Below, one piece after another: positions 54,899 through 63,788 of a stretch of DNA of 64,000 nt. Source of the DNA: Marinomonas sp. CT5 (GTDB lineage Bacteria; Pseudomonadota; Gammaproteobacteria; Pseudomonadales; Marinomonadaceae); assembly GCF_018336975.1 (NCBI RefSeq), contig NZ_CP025572.1, positions 4,498,162 to 4,562,161 of the forward strand. The letters run 5' to 3'. The stretch's first letter is position 1, and every line of letters starts with the position of its first letter. The notes under the pieces were generated by a model. It was given only the letters and a program-made list of their open reading frames with translations, did no database searches and was not told where the DNA came from. A program made the translations under genes and the position numbers.

Positions 54899-56354
54899 CA
54901 CTCAAGCCAGTAAACGCTCGCGACTCAAGCGCTGGTCCCAGTCTCTGACCGGGCAAATTTTGATCATCATGGCACTGGGTGTTGCCAGCGCTCAATTCAT
55001 CAGCTCGACCATTTGGCTTCGCCAATTAGAGTCTGATACCGAAGAAAACGTGCGCGAAGTCTCTAAGCACATGGCCTTTCGTATCGCCGCGACCGTCAGC
55101 TACTTCAAATCGTTACCCACCAATTATCGTCATATCGTCATAGACCAGTTACAAGACATGGGTGGAACTCGCTTTTTTGTCACACTCAATAAAGAAGAGA
55201 TTCGCATCAATAACATCCCTGACTCGCCACTCAAAGACATAGTCAAAAACGAAGTACAATCGACACTGGTCAAACAATTAGGCATCCACAATGCCAAAAT
55301 TGCTTTCTCCAGCCCGAGTGATTTACATGTTATCAATAATCAAACCCGTCTTGTGGACCTACCTGAGCGTTGGGGGCATCACAGCTTATTAGTAAAACCA
55401 CTCACACCACCCATTATCGTGATTCAAATTCCGATTAATGACAAAGACTGGTTGTACCTTGCCAGTTTAATGCCGGATCCGTACTTTTTAGATGGCACCA
55501 CCGCACTCAGTGGTGATCGCCTGTTCTCTATGGCCATGTCGGTCGTTACCGTATTGTTACTAAGTATTTTGATACTGCGCCGTGTGACACGTCCACTGGC
55601 CACCCTTGCTCGGGCTGCAGAACGCTTTGGACAAGGAGATTGGCAACCGATCAAAGAAGTCGGCAGTGTCGAAGTACGCAATACCGCCAAAGCCTTTAAC
55701 GACATGCAACGCCGTATTCAACGCTACCTGAACGATAGAGAAAGGCTCTTCGCCTCTATTTCCCACGACTTAAAAACCCCAATCACACGCTTACGATTAC
55801 GCGCTGAAATGCTAGATGAAGATGATATTCGCGACGCCATGATTCGTGATTTGGAAGACCTCGACATGCTGCTAAAAGGCGCACTACAAAGTGTGAAAGA
55901 AACCGATATCCACGAAAATCGTGTCGAAGTAAACATTTCTAGAATGCTTAGAGACATGCAATCTACGGCCAACTTAAACGGCACAAAACTCACCGTAGAG
56001 GGAGAATTACAGCATCCTTTTATCGGCAAACCTCTTGCGATCAAACGTTGCCTTGGCAACCTTGTTGATAATGCTTTGTTCTATGGAAAAACCGCAACCG
56101 TGTATATCGAAGACGATGAAGACGAAGTCTGTATTCGAGTTTGTGATCAAGGTCCGGGTATCCCCATCGATAAAATGGACAAAGTATTTCAGCCTTATAC
56201 CCGTCTGACACCAGACCATTCCGGTCACCCCGGTGGCATGGGACTAGGTTTAAGTATTGCGCGCAACATTGCCCGCGCTCACGGTGGAGAAGTGACCTTG
56301 AGTAACCATATGCCACAAGGCCTAGAAGCCAAACTTTGGCTACCACGACATTGA
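54888..56354 (+). CDS. Sensor histidine kinase (GtrS-like)
   Basis: A 488-residue membrane kinase. TM1 about 22-42, periplasmic domain about 45-203, TM2 about 205-226, HAMP about 227-280, then HisKA 'FASISHDLKTPITRLRLRAEM' with phospho-acceptor His293, N-box 'NLVDNALFYG', G1 'DQGPGIP' and G2 'GMGLGLSIA'. All catalytic boxes are intact, in clear contrast to the LuxQ-like protein at 11390. It is co-translated with the upstream response regulator. In Pseudomonas the homologous kinase responds to ketogluconate (recalled); ligand here is unknown. Confidence 0.93.
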   Translation: MPTNTQASKRSRLKRWSQSLTGQILIIMALGVASAQFISSTIWLRQLESDTEENVREVSKHMAFRIAATVSYFKSLPTNYRHIVIDQLQDMGGTRFFVTLNKEEIRINNIPDSPLKDIVKNEVQSTLVKQLGIHNAKIAFSSPSDLHVINNQTRLVDLPERWGHHSLLVKPLTPPIIVIQIPINDKDWLYLASLMPDPYFLDGTTALSGDRLFSMAMSVVTVLLLSILILRRVTRPLATLARAAERFGQGDWQPIKEVGSVEVRNTAKAFNDMQRRIQRYLNDRERLFASISHDLKTPITRLRLRAEMLDEDDIRDAMIRDLEDLDMLLKGALQSVKETDIHENRVEVNISRMLRDMQSTANLNGTKLTVEGELQHPFIGKPLAIKRCLGNLVDNALFYGKTATVYIEDDEDEVCIRVCDQGPGIPIDKMDKVFQPYTRLTPDHSGHPGGMGLGLSIARNIARAHGGEVTLSNHMPQGLEAKLWLPRH

Positions 56355-56765
56355 TTTTTTTGAGGAATAAAACGGCGTTTTCGATCTAAAAAGATGGAAT
56401 AAATCGTCACTAAAAGCGCAAATAAACATGCGCCTTTCAATCTTCAATGCAAGACTTTGTTACAATAGGTTGCTCTATTTTACCCCGCCTTGTTCATTCC
56501 TTTGCTAAATTCTTTCACTCGAACATTCGCTTAAGCTGATCTTCAGAAAGCGAAGTCGATACAAAAATAACGCAACATCAAAACAGTTTGCTGTCTTTGA
56601 TAAGAAGAGACTTTTTCACGAAGTCACATGTGTAGCCGAGACAAGGCAAAAAGAGATGAGACAACGCAGTTTATGCATTTCGAATCTATTTTTAACAAAG
56701 TATTGGCAAACACAGAAATCGTGTAAATGGCTCTAGACGACATAACAATAACAAAGGTTACTATC
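56355..56765 (+). other. Intergenic region upstream of the glucose-type importer
   Basis: About 410 nt with no supported ORF or strong terminator. A short GCGC-AAATAAACAT-GCGC hairpin lies near 56418-56435. The region should hold the promoter and response-regulator sites for the gtsA gene; I could not single out a direct repeat with confidence. Confidence 0.35.
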
Positions 56766-58013
56766 ATGAAAAAAATTGCTTTCGGTTTAACCACAGTTGC
56801 ACTTTCTCTAGCCGCGGCTACCGCTCACGCTGGTGAAGTAGAAGTTCTACATTGGTGGACATCAGGTGGCGAAGCCGCTGCGATCAATGTACTTAAAGAA
56901 GAAATGGTAGACGCTGGCCACACTTGGAAAGACTTCGCCGTCGCAGGTGGCGGTGGTGAATCAGCAATGACCGTTCTAAAATCCCGCGCTATTTCTGGCA
57001 ATCCTCCTTCTGCTGCTCAAATCAAAGGCCCAACTATTCAAGAGTGGGGTGATCTTGGCTTTCTAACCAATCTTGATGATGTTGCGAAAAAAGGCGAATG
57101 GGACGTTATTCTTCCTCAAGTTGTTAGTAACGTGATGAAGTACGATGGCCACTATGTAGCGGCTCCTGTGAACGTTCACCGTGTAAACTGGATGTGGGCA
57201 AACCCTGAAGTCTTCCGTAAAGCAGGCGCATCTATCCCGACCACTTGGGAACAGTTCATCGTTGAAGCGAAAAAAATCAAAGCCGCTGGCTTTACACCAC
57301 TCGCTCACGGTGGTCAAAACTGGCAAGACGCCACTTTATTCGAAGCCATCGCTTTGGCTAAAGGCGCACGTTTCTACAACAGCGCGTTCATCGGCTTGTC
57401 TGACAAAACACTTCGCAGCCAAGACATGATCGACGTATTTGATACCTTCAAACAAATGCGTGAATTCGTTGACCCAGGTTTCTCTGGTCGTGACTGGAAC
57501 GTCGCTACATCTATGGTTATCAATGGTGATGCAGCAATGCAAATCATGGGTGACTGGGCGAAAGGCGAGTTCACAGCAGCTGGCAAAAAAGCCGGTATTG
57601 ATTACGTTTGTTACCCAGCACCTGGCACAAGCGGCGAATTCACCTTTAACATTGACTCCCTAGCGATGTTTAAAGTGGATGGCAAAGAGAAGCAAGCGGC
57701 TCAAAAAGATCTTGCTCGTTTGATTCTAGAACCTAAGTTCCAAGAAACCTTCAACTTAAACAAAGGCTCTATTCCAGTTCGCTTGAATATGCCTCGCGAT
57801 AAGTTTGATACCTGTGCACACTCTTCAATGGATGCCTTCCTAGCAAGCTCAACAACAGGCAACCTAGTACCAAGTATGGCTCACGGCATGGCTGTGAACT
57901 CTATGGTTCAAGGTGCGATCTTTGATGTGGTGACGAACTTCTTCAACGACGAATCTATGACGTCTGAAGAAGCGGTTGATAAACTTGCTCGCGCTGTTAA
58001 AGCCAGCATGTAA
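56766..58013 (+). CDS. gtsA: Glucose-type ABC transporter binding protein
   Basis: A 415-residue periplasmic protein with a Sec signal (about 1-23, ...ATAHA). The mature start 'GEVEVLHWWTSGGEAAAINVL' is typical of the GtsA/GltB glucose-mannose family. Further landmarks are 'VNVHRVNWMWANPEVF' and 'MQIMGDWAKGEF'. AAAGG lies 9 nt before the ATG at 56766; an in-frame ATG at 56727 would add 13 codons ahead of the signal peptide and is rejected. It is separated from gtsB by 181 nt containing a strong hairpin. Confidence 0.93.
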   Translation: MKKIAFGLTTVALSLAAATAHAGEVEVLHWWTSGGEAAAINVLKEEMVDAGHTWKDFAVAGGGGESAMTVLKSRAISGNPPSAAQIKGPTIQEWGDLGFLTNLDDVAKKGEWDVILPQVVSNVMKYDGHYVAAPVNVHRVNWMWANPEVFRKAGASIPTTWEQFIVEAKKIKAAGFTPLAHGGQNWQDATLFEAIALAKGARFYNSAFIGLSDKTLRSQDMIDVFDTFKQMREFVDPGFSGRDWNVATSMVINGDAAMQIMGDWAKGEFTAAGKKAGIDYVCYPAPGTSGEFTFNIDSLAMFKVDGKEKQAAQKDLARLILEPKFQETFNLNKGSIPVRLNMPRDKFDTCAHSSMDAFLASSTTGNLVPSMAHGMAVNSMVQGAIFDVVTNFFNDESMTSEEAVDKLARAVKASM

Positions 58014-58050
58014 GCTCTAAACCTGCAAACGCCTAATTTGCAGTAAGCAT

Positions 58051-58082
58051 AAGAGGTTGGTCTTCTGACCAACCTCTTCTTA
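58051..58082 (+). terminator. Intercistronic hairpin after gtsA
   Basis: Perfect 12-bp stem AAGAGGTTGGTC / GACCAACCTCTT with a TTCT loop, followed by CTTAAG. It lies 38 nt after the gtsA stop. The poor U-run suggests it mainly protects the gtsA mRNA end or only partly terminates. Confidence 0.65.
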
Positions 58083-58194
58083 AGATTTCTCAGAGAAGGC
58101 CAAAACGTCACGAGCAAAGATGATTCTGGTTTTAGCACAGCATCATCGAGCACAGTCGTTTTATAGCACTCTCTTCTAAAGTGAAGCATCAATT

Positions 58195-59124
58195 ATGAAC
58201 ACAAAAGCCGCCAATTCTGGGTCAGGACAGACTCAGTCAGGACGTCCTGCGCGCCTAAGCTTGGCCGACTGGATGCCGAAAATCGTCATGGCACCAACGG
58301 TACTGGTTACCTTGGTGTGCATATACGGCTATATGATTTGGACTGCCGTACTTTCTTTCACTGGTTCTCGCATGTTGCCGTCGTATAAGTTTGTCGGCTT
58401 CGATCAATACGAGCGTCTATTCAACAATGACCGCTGGATGGTAGCCCTATCTAACCTTGGGATTTTCGGTGGCTTGTTTATTGTTATCTGTTTGTTCCTT
58501 GGCGTGACTCTCGCCATTTTCTTGGACCAAAAGATCCGCGCTGAAGGCGCAATCCGCACGATTTACCTGTACCCAATGGCGATTTCTTTCATCGTAACGG
58601 GTACGGCTTGGAAGTGGTTACTTAACCCTACTAACGGTCTGGAAAAAATGATGATCGACTTCGGTTTTGAAAACTTCAAATTCGATTGGTTGATCAACCC
58701 AGATATGGTGGTCTACTGTTTGGTTATTGCCGCCGTTTGGCAAGCCTCTGGTTTTGTCATGGCACTTTTCTTAGCCGGTCTTCGTGGCGTTGATGGTGAC
58801 CTTATCAAAGCCGCACACCTTGATGGTGCCAGTACGTTTACCACTTACCGCCGTATCATTTTGCCATCGCTAAAACCGGTTTTCTTCAGTGCTTTGGTGG
58901 TGCTATCTCATATTGCCATTAAGAGTTTCGACTTGGTGGCCGCGTTAACCAATGGTGGGCCCGGTTATGCGTCAGATTTGCCTGCAAACTTCATGTACAC
59001 CTACACCTTTACACGTAGCCAAATTGGCTTAGGTTCGGCCTCAGCTATGGTCATGCTGGGTTGTGTATTGGCGATTTTGGTTCCTTATTTGTACTCCGAA
59101 TTGCGAGGTAAACGCCATGACTAA
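58195..59124 (+). CDS. gtsB: Glucose-type ABC transporter permease (GtsB-like)
   Basis: A 309-residue MalF-family permease with six helices (first at about 32-55) and the EAA loop 'KAAHLDGASTFTTYRRIILPSLKP' near 204-227. The N-terminal 25 residues are Ser/Gly/Gln-rich and cytoplasmic. Its last codons overlap the start of the next permease by 8 nt, so the two are co-translated. It follows gtsA across a hairpin. Confidence 0.93.
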   Translation: MNTKAANSGSGQTQSGRPARLSLADWMPKIVMAPTVLVTLVCIYGYMIWTAVLSFTGSRMLPSYKFVGFDQYERLFNNDRWMVALSNLGIFGGLFIVICLFLGVTLAIFLDQKIRAEGAIRTIYLYPMAISFIVTGTAWKWLLNPTNGLEKMMIDFGFENFKFDWLINPDMVVYCLVIAAVWQASGFVMALFLAGLRGVDGDLIKAAHLDGASTFTTYRRIILPSLKPVFFSALVVLSHIAIKSFDLVAALTNGGPGYASDLPANFMYTYTFTRSQIGLGSASAMVMLGCVLAILVPYLYSELRGKRHD

Positions 59125-60001
59125 TAAAACGGTTGGCCGCAAAACATCCGGTCTAGACAAAATATTACGTGTTGCCCTGTACACAGTATTGATTCTGGTT
59201 GCTGCGTTTTACCTCATGCCGTTTATCGTCATGTTGATTACATCACTAAAAGACGTGGAAGAAATTCGTACAGGAACCTTGCTCTCCTTACCGGCCTCCC
59301 TGCATTTCGACTCTTGGTCAAAAGCTTGGTCAAGCGCCTGTACGGGCGGTAGCTGTGGCGGTATTTCGCCTTACTTTATGAACTCCTTCCAAATCGTATT
59401 ACCTGCGGTTGCGATTTCTACGTTAGTGGGTGCGATTAACGGTTACGTTATTTCCCTTTGGAAATTCCGTGGCAGTGACTTTTTCTTTGCGGCCATGTTG
59501 GTAGGTTGCTTTATTCCATTCCAAGTTATTTTGTTGCCAATGGCACAGACACTGGGTTGGTTGGGTATTGCTAATACAACTTCGGGCTTGGTTTTTGTCC
59601 ACGTGGTATACGGTGTGGCGTTTACAACCTTGTTCTTCCGTAACTTTTATCAGTCTATTCCAAGTGAATTGGTGAAAGCCGCTCGTCTTGATGGCGCAGG
59701 CTTCTTTACTATTTTCTACCGCATTATTTTGCCCGTTTCGACGCCCATTATTGTCGTCACAGTCATTTGGCAGTTTACGCAAATCTGGAATGACTTCTTA
59801 TTTGGTGTGGCCTTCTCTGGTTTTGATACTCAGCCAGTCACGGTTGCTTTGAACAACTTGGTAAACACCAGCTTTGGCGGTAAGGAATACAACGTAGATA
59901 TGGCCGCGGCCATTATTGCGGCCCTACCGACACTGGCGGTTTATGTGTTTGCCGGAAAATACTTCGTCCGTGGCTTAACAGCTGGCGCAGTCAAAGGCTA
60001 A
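59117..60001 (+). CDS. gtsC: Glucose-type ABC transporter permease (GtsC-like)
   Basis: A 294-residue MalG-family permease with six helices and the EAA loop 'KAARLDGAGFFTIFYRIILPVSTP' near 198-221. The start is the ATG at 59117 (GAGGTAAACGCC before it), inside the end of gtsB. The longer reading at 59063 would duplicate coding of gtsB and is rejected. Two Cys close together in the first periplasmic loop ('SACTGGSCGG') are a feature of this family as I recall it. A 9-bp hairpin follows at 60046-60078. Confidence 0.93.
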   Translation: MTNKTVGRKTSGLDKILRVALYTVLILVAAFYLMPFIVMLITSLKDVEEIRTGTLLSLPASLHFDSWSKAWSSACTGGSCGGISPYFMNSFQIVLPAVAISTLVGAINGYVISLWKFRGSDFFFAAMLVGCFIPFQVILLPMAQTLGWLGIANTTSGLVFVHVVYGVAFTTLFFRNFYQSIPSELVKAARLDGAGFFTIFYRIILPVSTPIIVVTVIWQFTQIWNDFLFGVAFSGFDTQPVTVALNNLVNTSFGGKEYNVDMAAAIIAALPTLAVYVFAGKYFVRGLTAGAVKG

Positions 60002-60045
60002 TAACGCTGCAAAGCAACCTAGAGAACAACGATAAAGACAAAATG

Positions 60046-60078
60046 CACTCGTGCCTTTTACCTAACACAGCACGAGTG
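60046..60078 (+). other. Hairpin between gtsC and the ATPase gene
   Basis: CACTCGTGC (60046-60054) pairs perfectly with GCACGAGTG (60070-60078). No U-run follows, so it is more likely an RNA-stability or processing element than a terminator. Confidence 0.55.
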
Positions 60079-60103
60079 ATCTGAAAAAATTCGGAGTAAT
60101 AAC

Positions 60104-61213
60104 ATGGCAAACCTAGTCATTGATAATGTGAAAAAAAGCTACGGCGAGACGGAAATTTTAAAAGGCATCAACATTTCCATCAAAGCGGGTGAATTCCTGA
60201 TTTTGGTTGGACCGTCTGGTTGTGGTAAATCCACACTAATGAATTCTATTGCGGGTCTGGAAGATGTGACCGAAGGTCGCATTCTCATTGCGGACAAAGA
60301 CGTGACTTACGCCAGCCCGAAAGATCGTGATATCGCGATGGTATTCCAATCTTACGCTTTGTACCCAAACATGACGGTTGAGCAGAATATCTCTTTCGGT
60401 TTGGAAATGCGTAAAGTGCCAAAAGAAGAGCGTAATGTTGAAGTACAGCGTGTCGCTGAATTATTACAAATCAGCCATCTGCTTGACCGCAAACCAGCGC
60501 AATTGTCTGGTGGTCAGCGTCAGCGTGTTGCTATGGGTCGTGCCTTAGCACGCCGTCCTCAGCTTTACTTGTTTGATGAGCCACTGTCTAACCTTGACGC
60601 AAAACTTCGCGTAGAGATGCGTACAGAGATCAAGAAGCTACATAAAAAACTGGGCACGACCATCGTTTACGTAACCCACGATCAGATCGAAGCCATGACC
60701 TTAGCGGATCGCATCGCGGTAATGAAAGATGGGCAAGTTCAACAGTTGGGCACGCCTCAAGAAATCTACGACAACCCATCTAATTTGTTTGTCGCAGGTT
60801 TCATGGGTTCACCCGCGATGAACTTTATTCCTGCTAAAGTGGTTGAGCAGGACGGCACTCCCATGTTGGAACTGGCAACCAGCACCACCGTCGCTTTGCC
60901 ATTCCCAAAACCAGAATCACTGAAAGATTACGTGGGCAAAACCATTCTATTAGGTTTGCGTCCTGAGATGATTACCGAGCCTCAGCCGCACAAAGAAGGA
61001 CAACCTTTTGTCACCACAACCGATGTGGAAGTGGAAGTCACAGAGCCAATGGGTGCTGATACCATGATCTTGACGCGTGTAAACGATGCCGAAATCAATT
61101 GTCGTTCTAACCCAATGTACCCAGCGGAAGCAGGATCTATCATCAAAATGATGTTCGATACCTCTAAAGCGGTGGCTTTTGATAAAGAAAGTGGTCGTCG
61201 CCTCGATCTTTAA
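60104..61213 (+). CDS. gtsD: Glucose-type ABC transporter ATP-binding protein
   Basis: A 369-residue MalK-type ATPase with Walker A GPSGCGKST (about 36-44), Q-loop 'MVFQSYALYPNMTV', signature LSGGQRQR, Walker B YLFDEPLSNLD and a C-terminal regulatory domain with 'GLRPEMI'. Such ATPases can serve several sugar importers, so it could assist AglEFG too, but that system has its own. It ends the gts operon, followed by a strong terminator. Any porin (oprB) usually found after these genes is absent; a nucleotidase gene follows instead. Confidence 0.93.
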   Translation: MANLVIDNVKKSYGETEILKGINISIKAGEFLILVGPSGCGKSTLMNSIAGLEDVTEGRILIADKDVTYASPKDRDIAMVFQSYALYPNMTVEQNISFGLEMRKVPKEERNVEVQRVAELLQISHLLDRKPAQLSGGQRQRVAMGRALARRPQLYLFDEPLSNLDAKLRVEMRTEIKKLHKKLGTTIVYVTHDQIEAMTLADRIAVMKDGQVQQLGTPQEIYDNPSNLFVAGFMGSPAMNFIPAKVVEQDGTPMLELATSTTVALPFPKPESLKDYVGKTILLGLRPEMITEPQPHKEGQPFVTTTDVEVEVTEPMGADTMILTRVNDAEINCRSNPMYPAEAGSIIKMMFDTSKAVAFDKESGRRLDL

Positions 61214-61249
61214 TCGTTCACAAAACGAACCGTTAAACACGCTTAAGCA

Positions 61250-61291
61250 AGCCTGCCACAAACTAAATTTCATTGTGGTGGGCTTTTTTTT
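61250..61291 (+). terminator. gts operon terminator
   Basis: Stem AGCC(T)GCCACAA / TTGTGG(T)GGGCT with an 11-nt loop and a run of eight T. Strong. Confidence 0.92.
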
Positions 61292-61467
61292 GATTAAATC
61301 ACTCCGTTATTGCACAAATGGTCAAAATTACTGCACAGTCTCTCGAACTTGTCATAAATATGAGATACATTTTAAGGACTGAAATCAAACAAGCGACTTT
61401 TACGGTGGCATTTGGTTATCACGAATGAAAAGCACTGCCGACTAATATCATGTAAAGGAATCCAACC

Positions 61468-63075
61468 ATGAAATTTACCAAGCGTTTTATCACGCAGCTG
61501 GCTATTACGGGTGTCGCATTATCTGTGACGGCCTGCTCTATGATGGGCCCACAAAAGCCTGACTGGCAAGAAGACAAAGAATATCGCGTCACTATTTTGC
61601 ACACCAATGACCACCATGGTCGTTTCTGGCAAAACAGCAAGGGCGAATACGGCATGGCCGCTCGTAAAACCTTGATCGACAACATTCGTGAAGAAGTGGC
61701 GCTAGACGATGGTAATTCTCTATTACTGTCTGGTGGAGACATCAATACGGGCGTTCCAGAATCTGATCTACAAAATGCAGAGCCAGATTTCCGTGGCATG
61801 AACATGTTGAAATACGATGCCATGGCACTGGGTAACCATGAATTTGATAACCCGCTTTCTGTATTGAAGCAACAACAAGAATGGGCAGGCTTCCCTTTCC
61901 TTTCTGCGAATATTTTAGATGAGAAGACAGGTAAGCCTCTGTTCGATGCTTATAAAATCTTCCAAGTGGATGACCTTAAAATCGCCGTTGTAGGCTTTAC
62001 TACCGACGACACAGCAAAACTAGGTAACCCTGAATACCTAGAAGGCATCAAAATTGAATCGCCTATCACAGTCGCGAAAAAACTGATCCCAGAACTGCGT
62101 AAAAAAGCCGACCTAGTCATTGCCGTTACTCATATGGGTCATTACCGTGATGGTAACTATGGCGGTAACGCTCCTGGCGATGTCACACTAGCACGCTCTG
62201 TTCCTGGTATTGATGTAATTGTCGGTGGTCACTCACAAAACCCACTGTTTGAGCCTGATGAACAAAACGGCACATTGATTCTTCAAGCCTACGAATGGGG
62301 TAAATACGTTGGCCGTCTCGATTTCGTTTACAAAAATGGCGCCATTGTTTGGTCTCAGTACAAACTGATCCCCGTTAACTTGAAGAAAAAAGTAAAAACG
62401 GCGGATGGCAAATCTGAGCGCGTCTTCATCGAAGAAGAAATCGCACAAGATCCAACCATGCTTGAAATGCTAACGCCATTCCAAGAAAAAGGTCAGAAAG
62501 AGCTGAATATTGAAATTGGCTTCTCTGATGAAGACTTCATCGGTGACCGCAGTGTGGTTCGTAACCAAGAAACCAATTTAGGTAACTTGATTGCTTATGC
62601 TATGAAGCAAAAAGTAAACGCAGATATTGGCATCATGAACTCTGGTGGCATCCGCGACAACTTGGAAAAAGGCATCGTCACTTATAAAGACGTCTTAAAA
62701 GTGCAGCCTTTTGGTAACATGGTCTCTTATGTTGACTTCACGGCCGATGAGCTAACCGATTACCTTTCTACTGCCGCAGCGAAACAAGCAGGAACGGGCG
62801 CATTTGCTCAGTTCAGTGGTGTTTCTCTAACGCTAAAAGACGGTAAAGCAACCGATATTATGGTGAACGGCAAAGCATTAGAAGCCGGAAAAACATACCG
62901 TGTTGCAGTAAACAACTACTCAGCATCAGGCGGTGATGGCTACCCTAAAATCGTTGATCATCCTAACTATGTAAACTCAGGTTATGTTGATGCCGACGTT
63001 CTAGTGGAATATATTCGCAACCATTACCCACTTGAAGCAGCTAAATTCGCACCAACAGGTAAGGTTAAGCGTTAA
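61468..63075 (+). CDS. 5'-nucleotidase/UDP-sugar hydrolase, lipoprotein (UshA/NutA type)
   Basis: A 535-residue enzyme hydrolysing extracellular nucleotides for uptake of nucleoside and phosphate. The signal peptide ends in a lipobox (SVTAC, Cys23), so it is a lipoprotein, as in Vibrio NutA rather than the soluble E. coli UshA. Metallophosphatase motifs: 'LHTNDHHGRF', 'SGGDINTG', 'LGNHEFD' and 'VTHMGHY'. A C-terminal substrate-binding domain follows, with 'NSGGIRDNL' and 'YSASGGDGYP'. Residues after Cys23 are Ser-Met, so outer-membrane sorting is expected. It stands as its own unit between two terminators. Confidence 0.95.
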   Translation: MKFTKRFITQLAITGVALSVTACSMMGPQKPDWQEDKEYRVTILHTNDHHGRFWQNSKGEYGMAARKTLIDNIREEVALDDGNSLLLSGGDINTGVPESDLQNAEPDFRGMNMLKYDAMALGNHEFDNPLSVLKQQQEWAGFPFLSANILDEKTGKPLFDAYKIFQVDDLKIAVVGFTTDDTAKLGNPEYLEGIKIESPITVAKKLIPELRKKADLVIAVTHMGHYRDGNYGGNAPGDVTLARSVPGIDVIVGGHSQNPLFEPDEQNGTLILQAYEWGKYVGRLDFVYKNGAIVWSQYKLIPVNLKKKVKTADGKSERVFIEEEIAQDPTMLEMLTPFQEKGQKELNIEIGFSDEDFIGDRSVVRNQETNLGNLIAYAMKQKVNADIGIMNSGGIRDNLEKGIVTYKDVLKVQPFGNMVSYVDFTADELTDYLSTAAAKQAGTGAFAQFSGVSLTLKDGKATDIMVNGKALEAGKTYRVAVNNYSASGGDGYPKIVDHPNYVNSGYVDADVLVEYIRNHYPLEAAKFAPTGKVKR

Positions 63076-63101
63076 TAACGGCTAACCTACTAACTAATGA
63101 C

Positions 63102-63140
63102 AAAGCCCCGATAGGTATCCATCTATCGGGGCTTTCTTAT
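63102..63140. terminator. Terminator after the nucleotidase gene
   Basis: Perfect 13-bp stem AAAGCCCCGATAG / CTATCGGGGCTTT with an 8-nt loop, followed by CTTAT. It may also serve the convergent minus-strand gene at 63170. Confidence 0.92.
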
Positions 63141-63169
63141 GGCTAACCTTGAGGAAGTACTCAGTTACA

Positions 63170-63682
63170 TTATTTTTTATAGGTTAACGACCAAGTTAAT
63201 GGCGTCGGTAATTTTTCAGATTCTAACTTCACGGTGAACAACAGCTCATTGTCACCAACTTGTTTCCAAGTATTGGTTCGCTTACCACGCTCAGATTCCA
63301 GAACAACAATAACGGCATCATTCGTTTGCTGATAAGTCCCAGATATCTCAACACCTTCTTCGTCTTTCTTAATCACTTCACCACTAGCCGTTATCGGAAT
63401 AGAGTCTATCTCTGCATTATCACATTGCCATTGAAATTGCTTAGCTTGCCAACCCAATAACCATTGGTGACAGATCTGTGTTTGTTTTTTCAACACAGGT
63501 CGCGCCAAAGCGCGGATAAAAAAATTCATCTCCTGCGCGACGTTCTCAACCGCTTCATCTAGCTTAGCTTGTGTACTATCTGCATCTTGTAAAAGCCACC
63601 TACCTGCTAAGTGGTTCTCCGCCGCTTGTGCTCCAACGCTAAGCAATGCGGTTAACAAGCCAACACCAATCAGTTTATTCAC
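63170..63682 (-). CDS. Small secreted protein of unknown function
   Basis: A 170-residue exported protein. I place the start at the GTG at 63682 because AAGGAG lies 7 nt upstream and the product then begins with a clean signal peptide (VNKLIGVGLLTALLSVGAQA, the first residue read as Met). The longer ATG-initiated reading adds 29 unrelated residues. The mature part opens 'AENHLAGRWLLQDAD' and is rich in beta-strand patterns with two Cys ('QICHQW', 'WQCDN') that could form a disulphide. 'GRWLL' at its start is reminiscent of lipocalin-like proteins, but I recognise no family. Confidence 0.75.
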   Translation of the reverse strand: MNKLIGVGLLTALLSVGAQAAENHLAGRWLLQDADSTQAKLDEAVENVAQEMNFFIRALARPVLKKQTQICHQWLLGWQAKQFQWQCDNAEIDSIPITASGEVIKKDEEGVEISGTYQQTNDAVIVVLESERGKRTNTWKQVGDNELLFTVKLESEKLPTPLTWSLTYKK

Positions 63683-63788
63683 CTTACTTCTCCTTATTTT
63701 TATTGTGAATAAATAATGGCAAAGAAGACCGCTATTGTAAGGCGCAAAAACGCGCACAATAACTGACATTTACCGCCACAGGGTGCTA

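Noticed and set aside
59063..59116. 18-codon N-terminal extension of the second glucose-type permease
   Set aside because: It lies inside gtsB in another frame; the ATG at 59117 has a ribosome site and a normal N-terminus.
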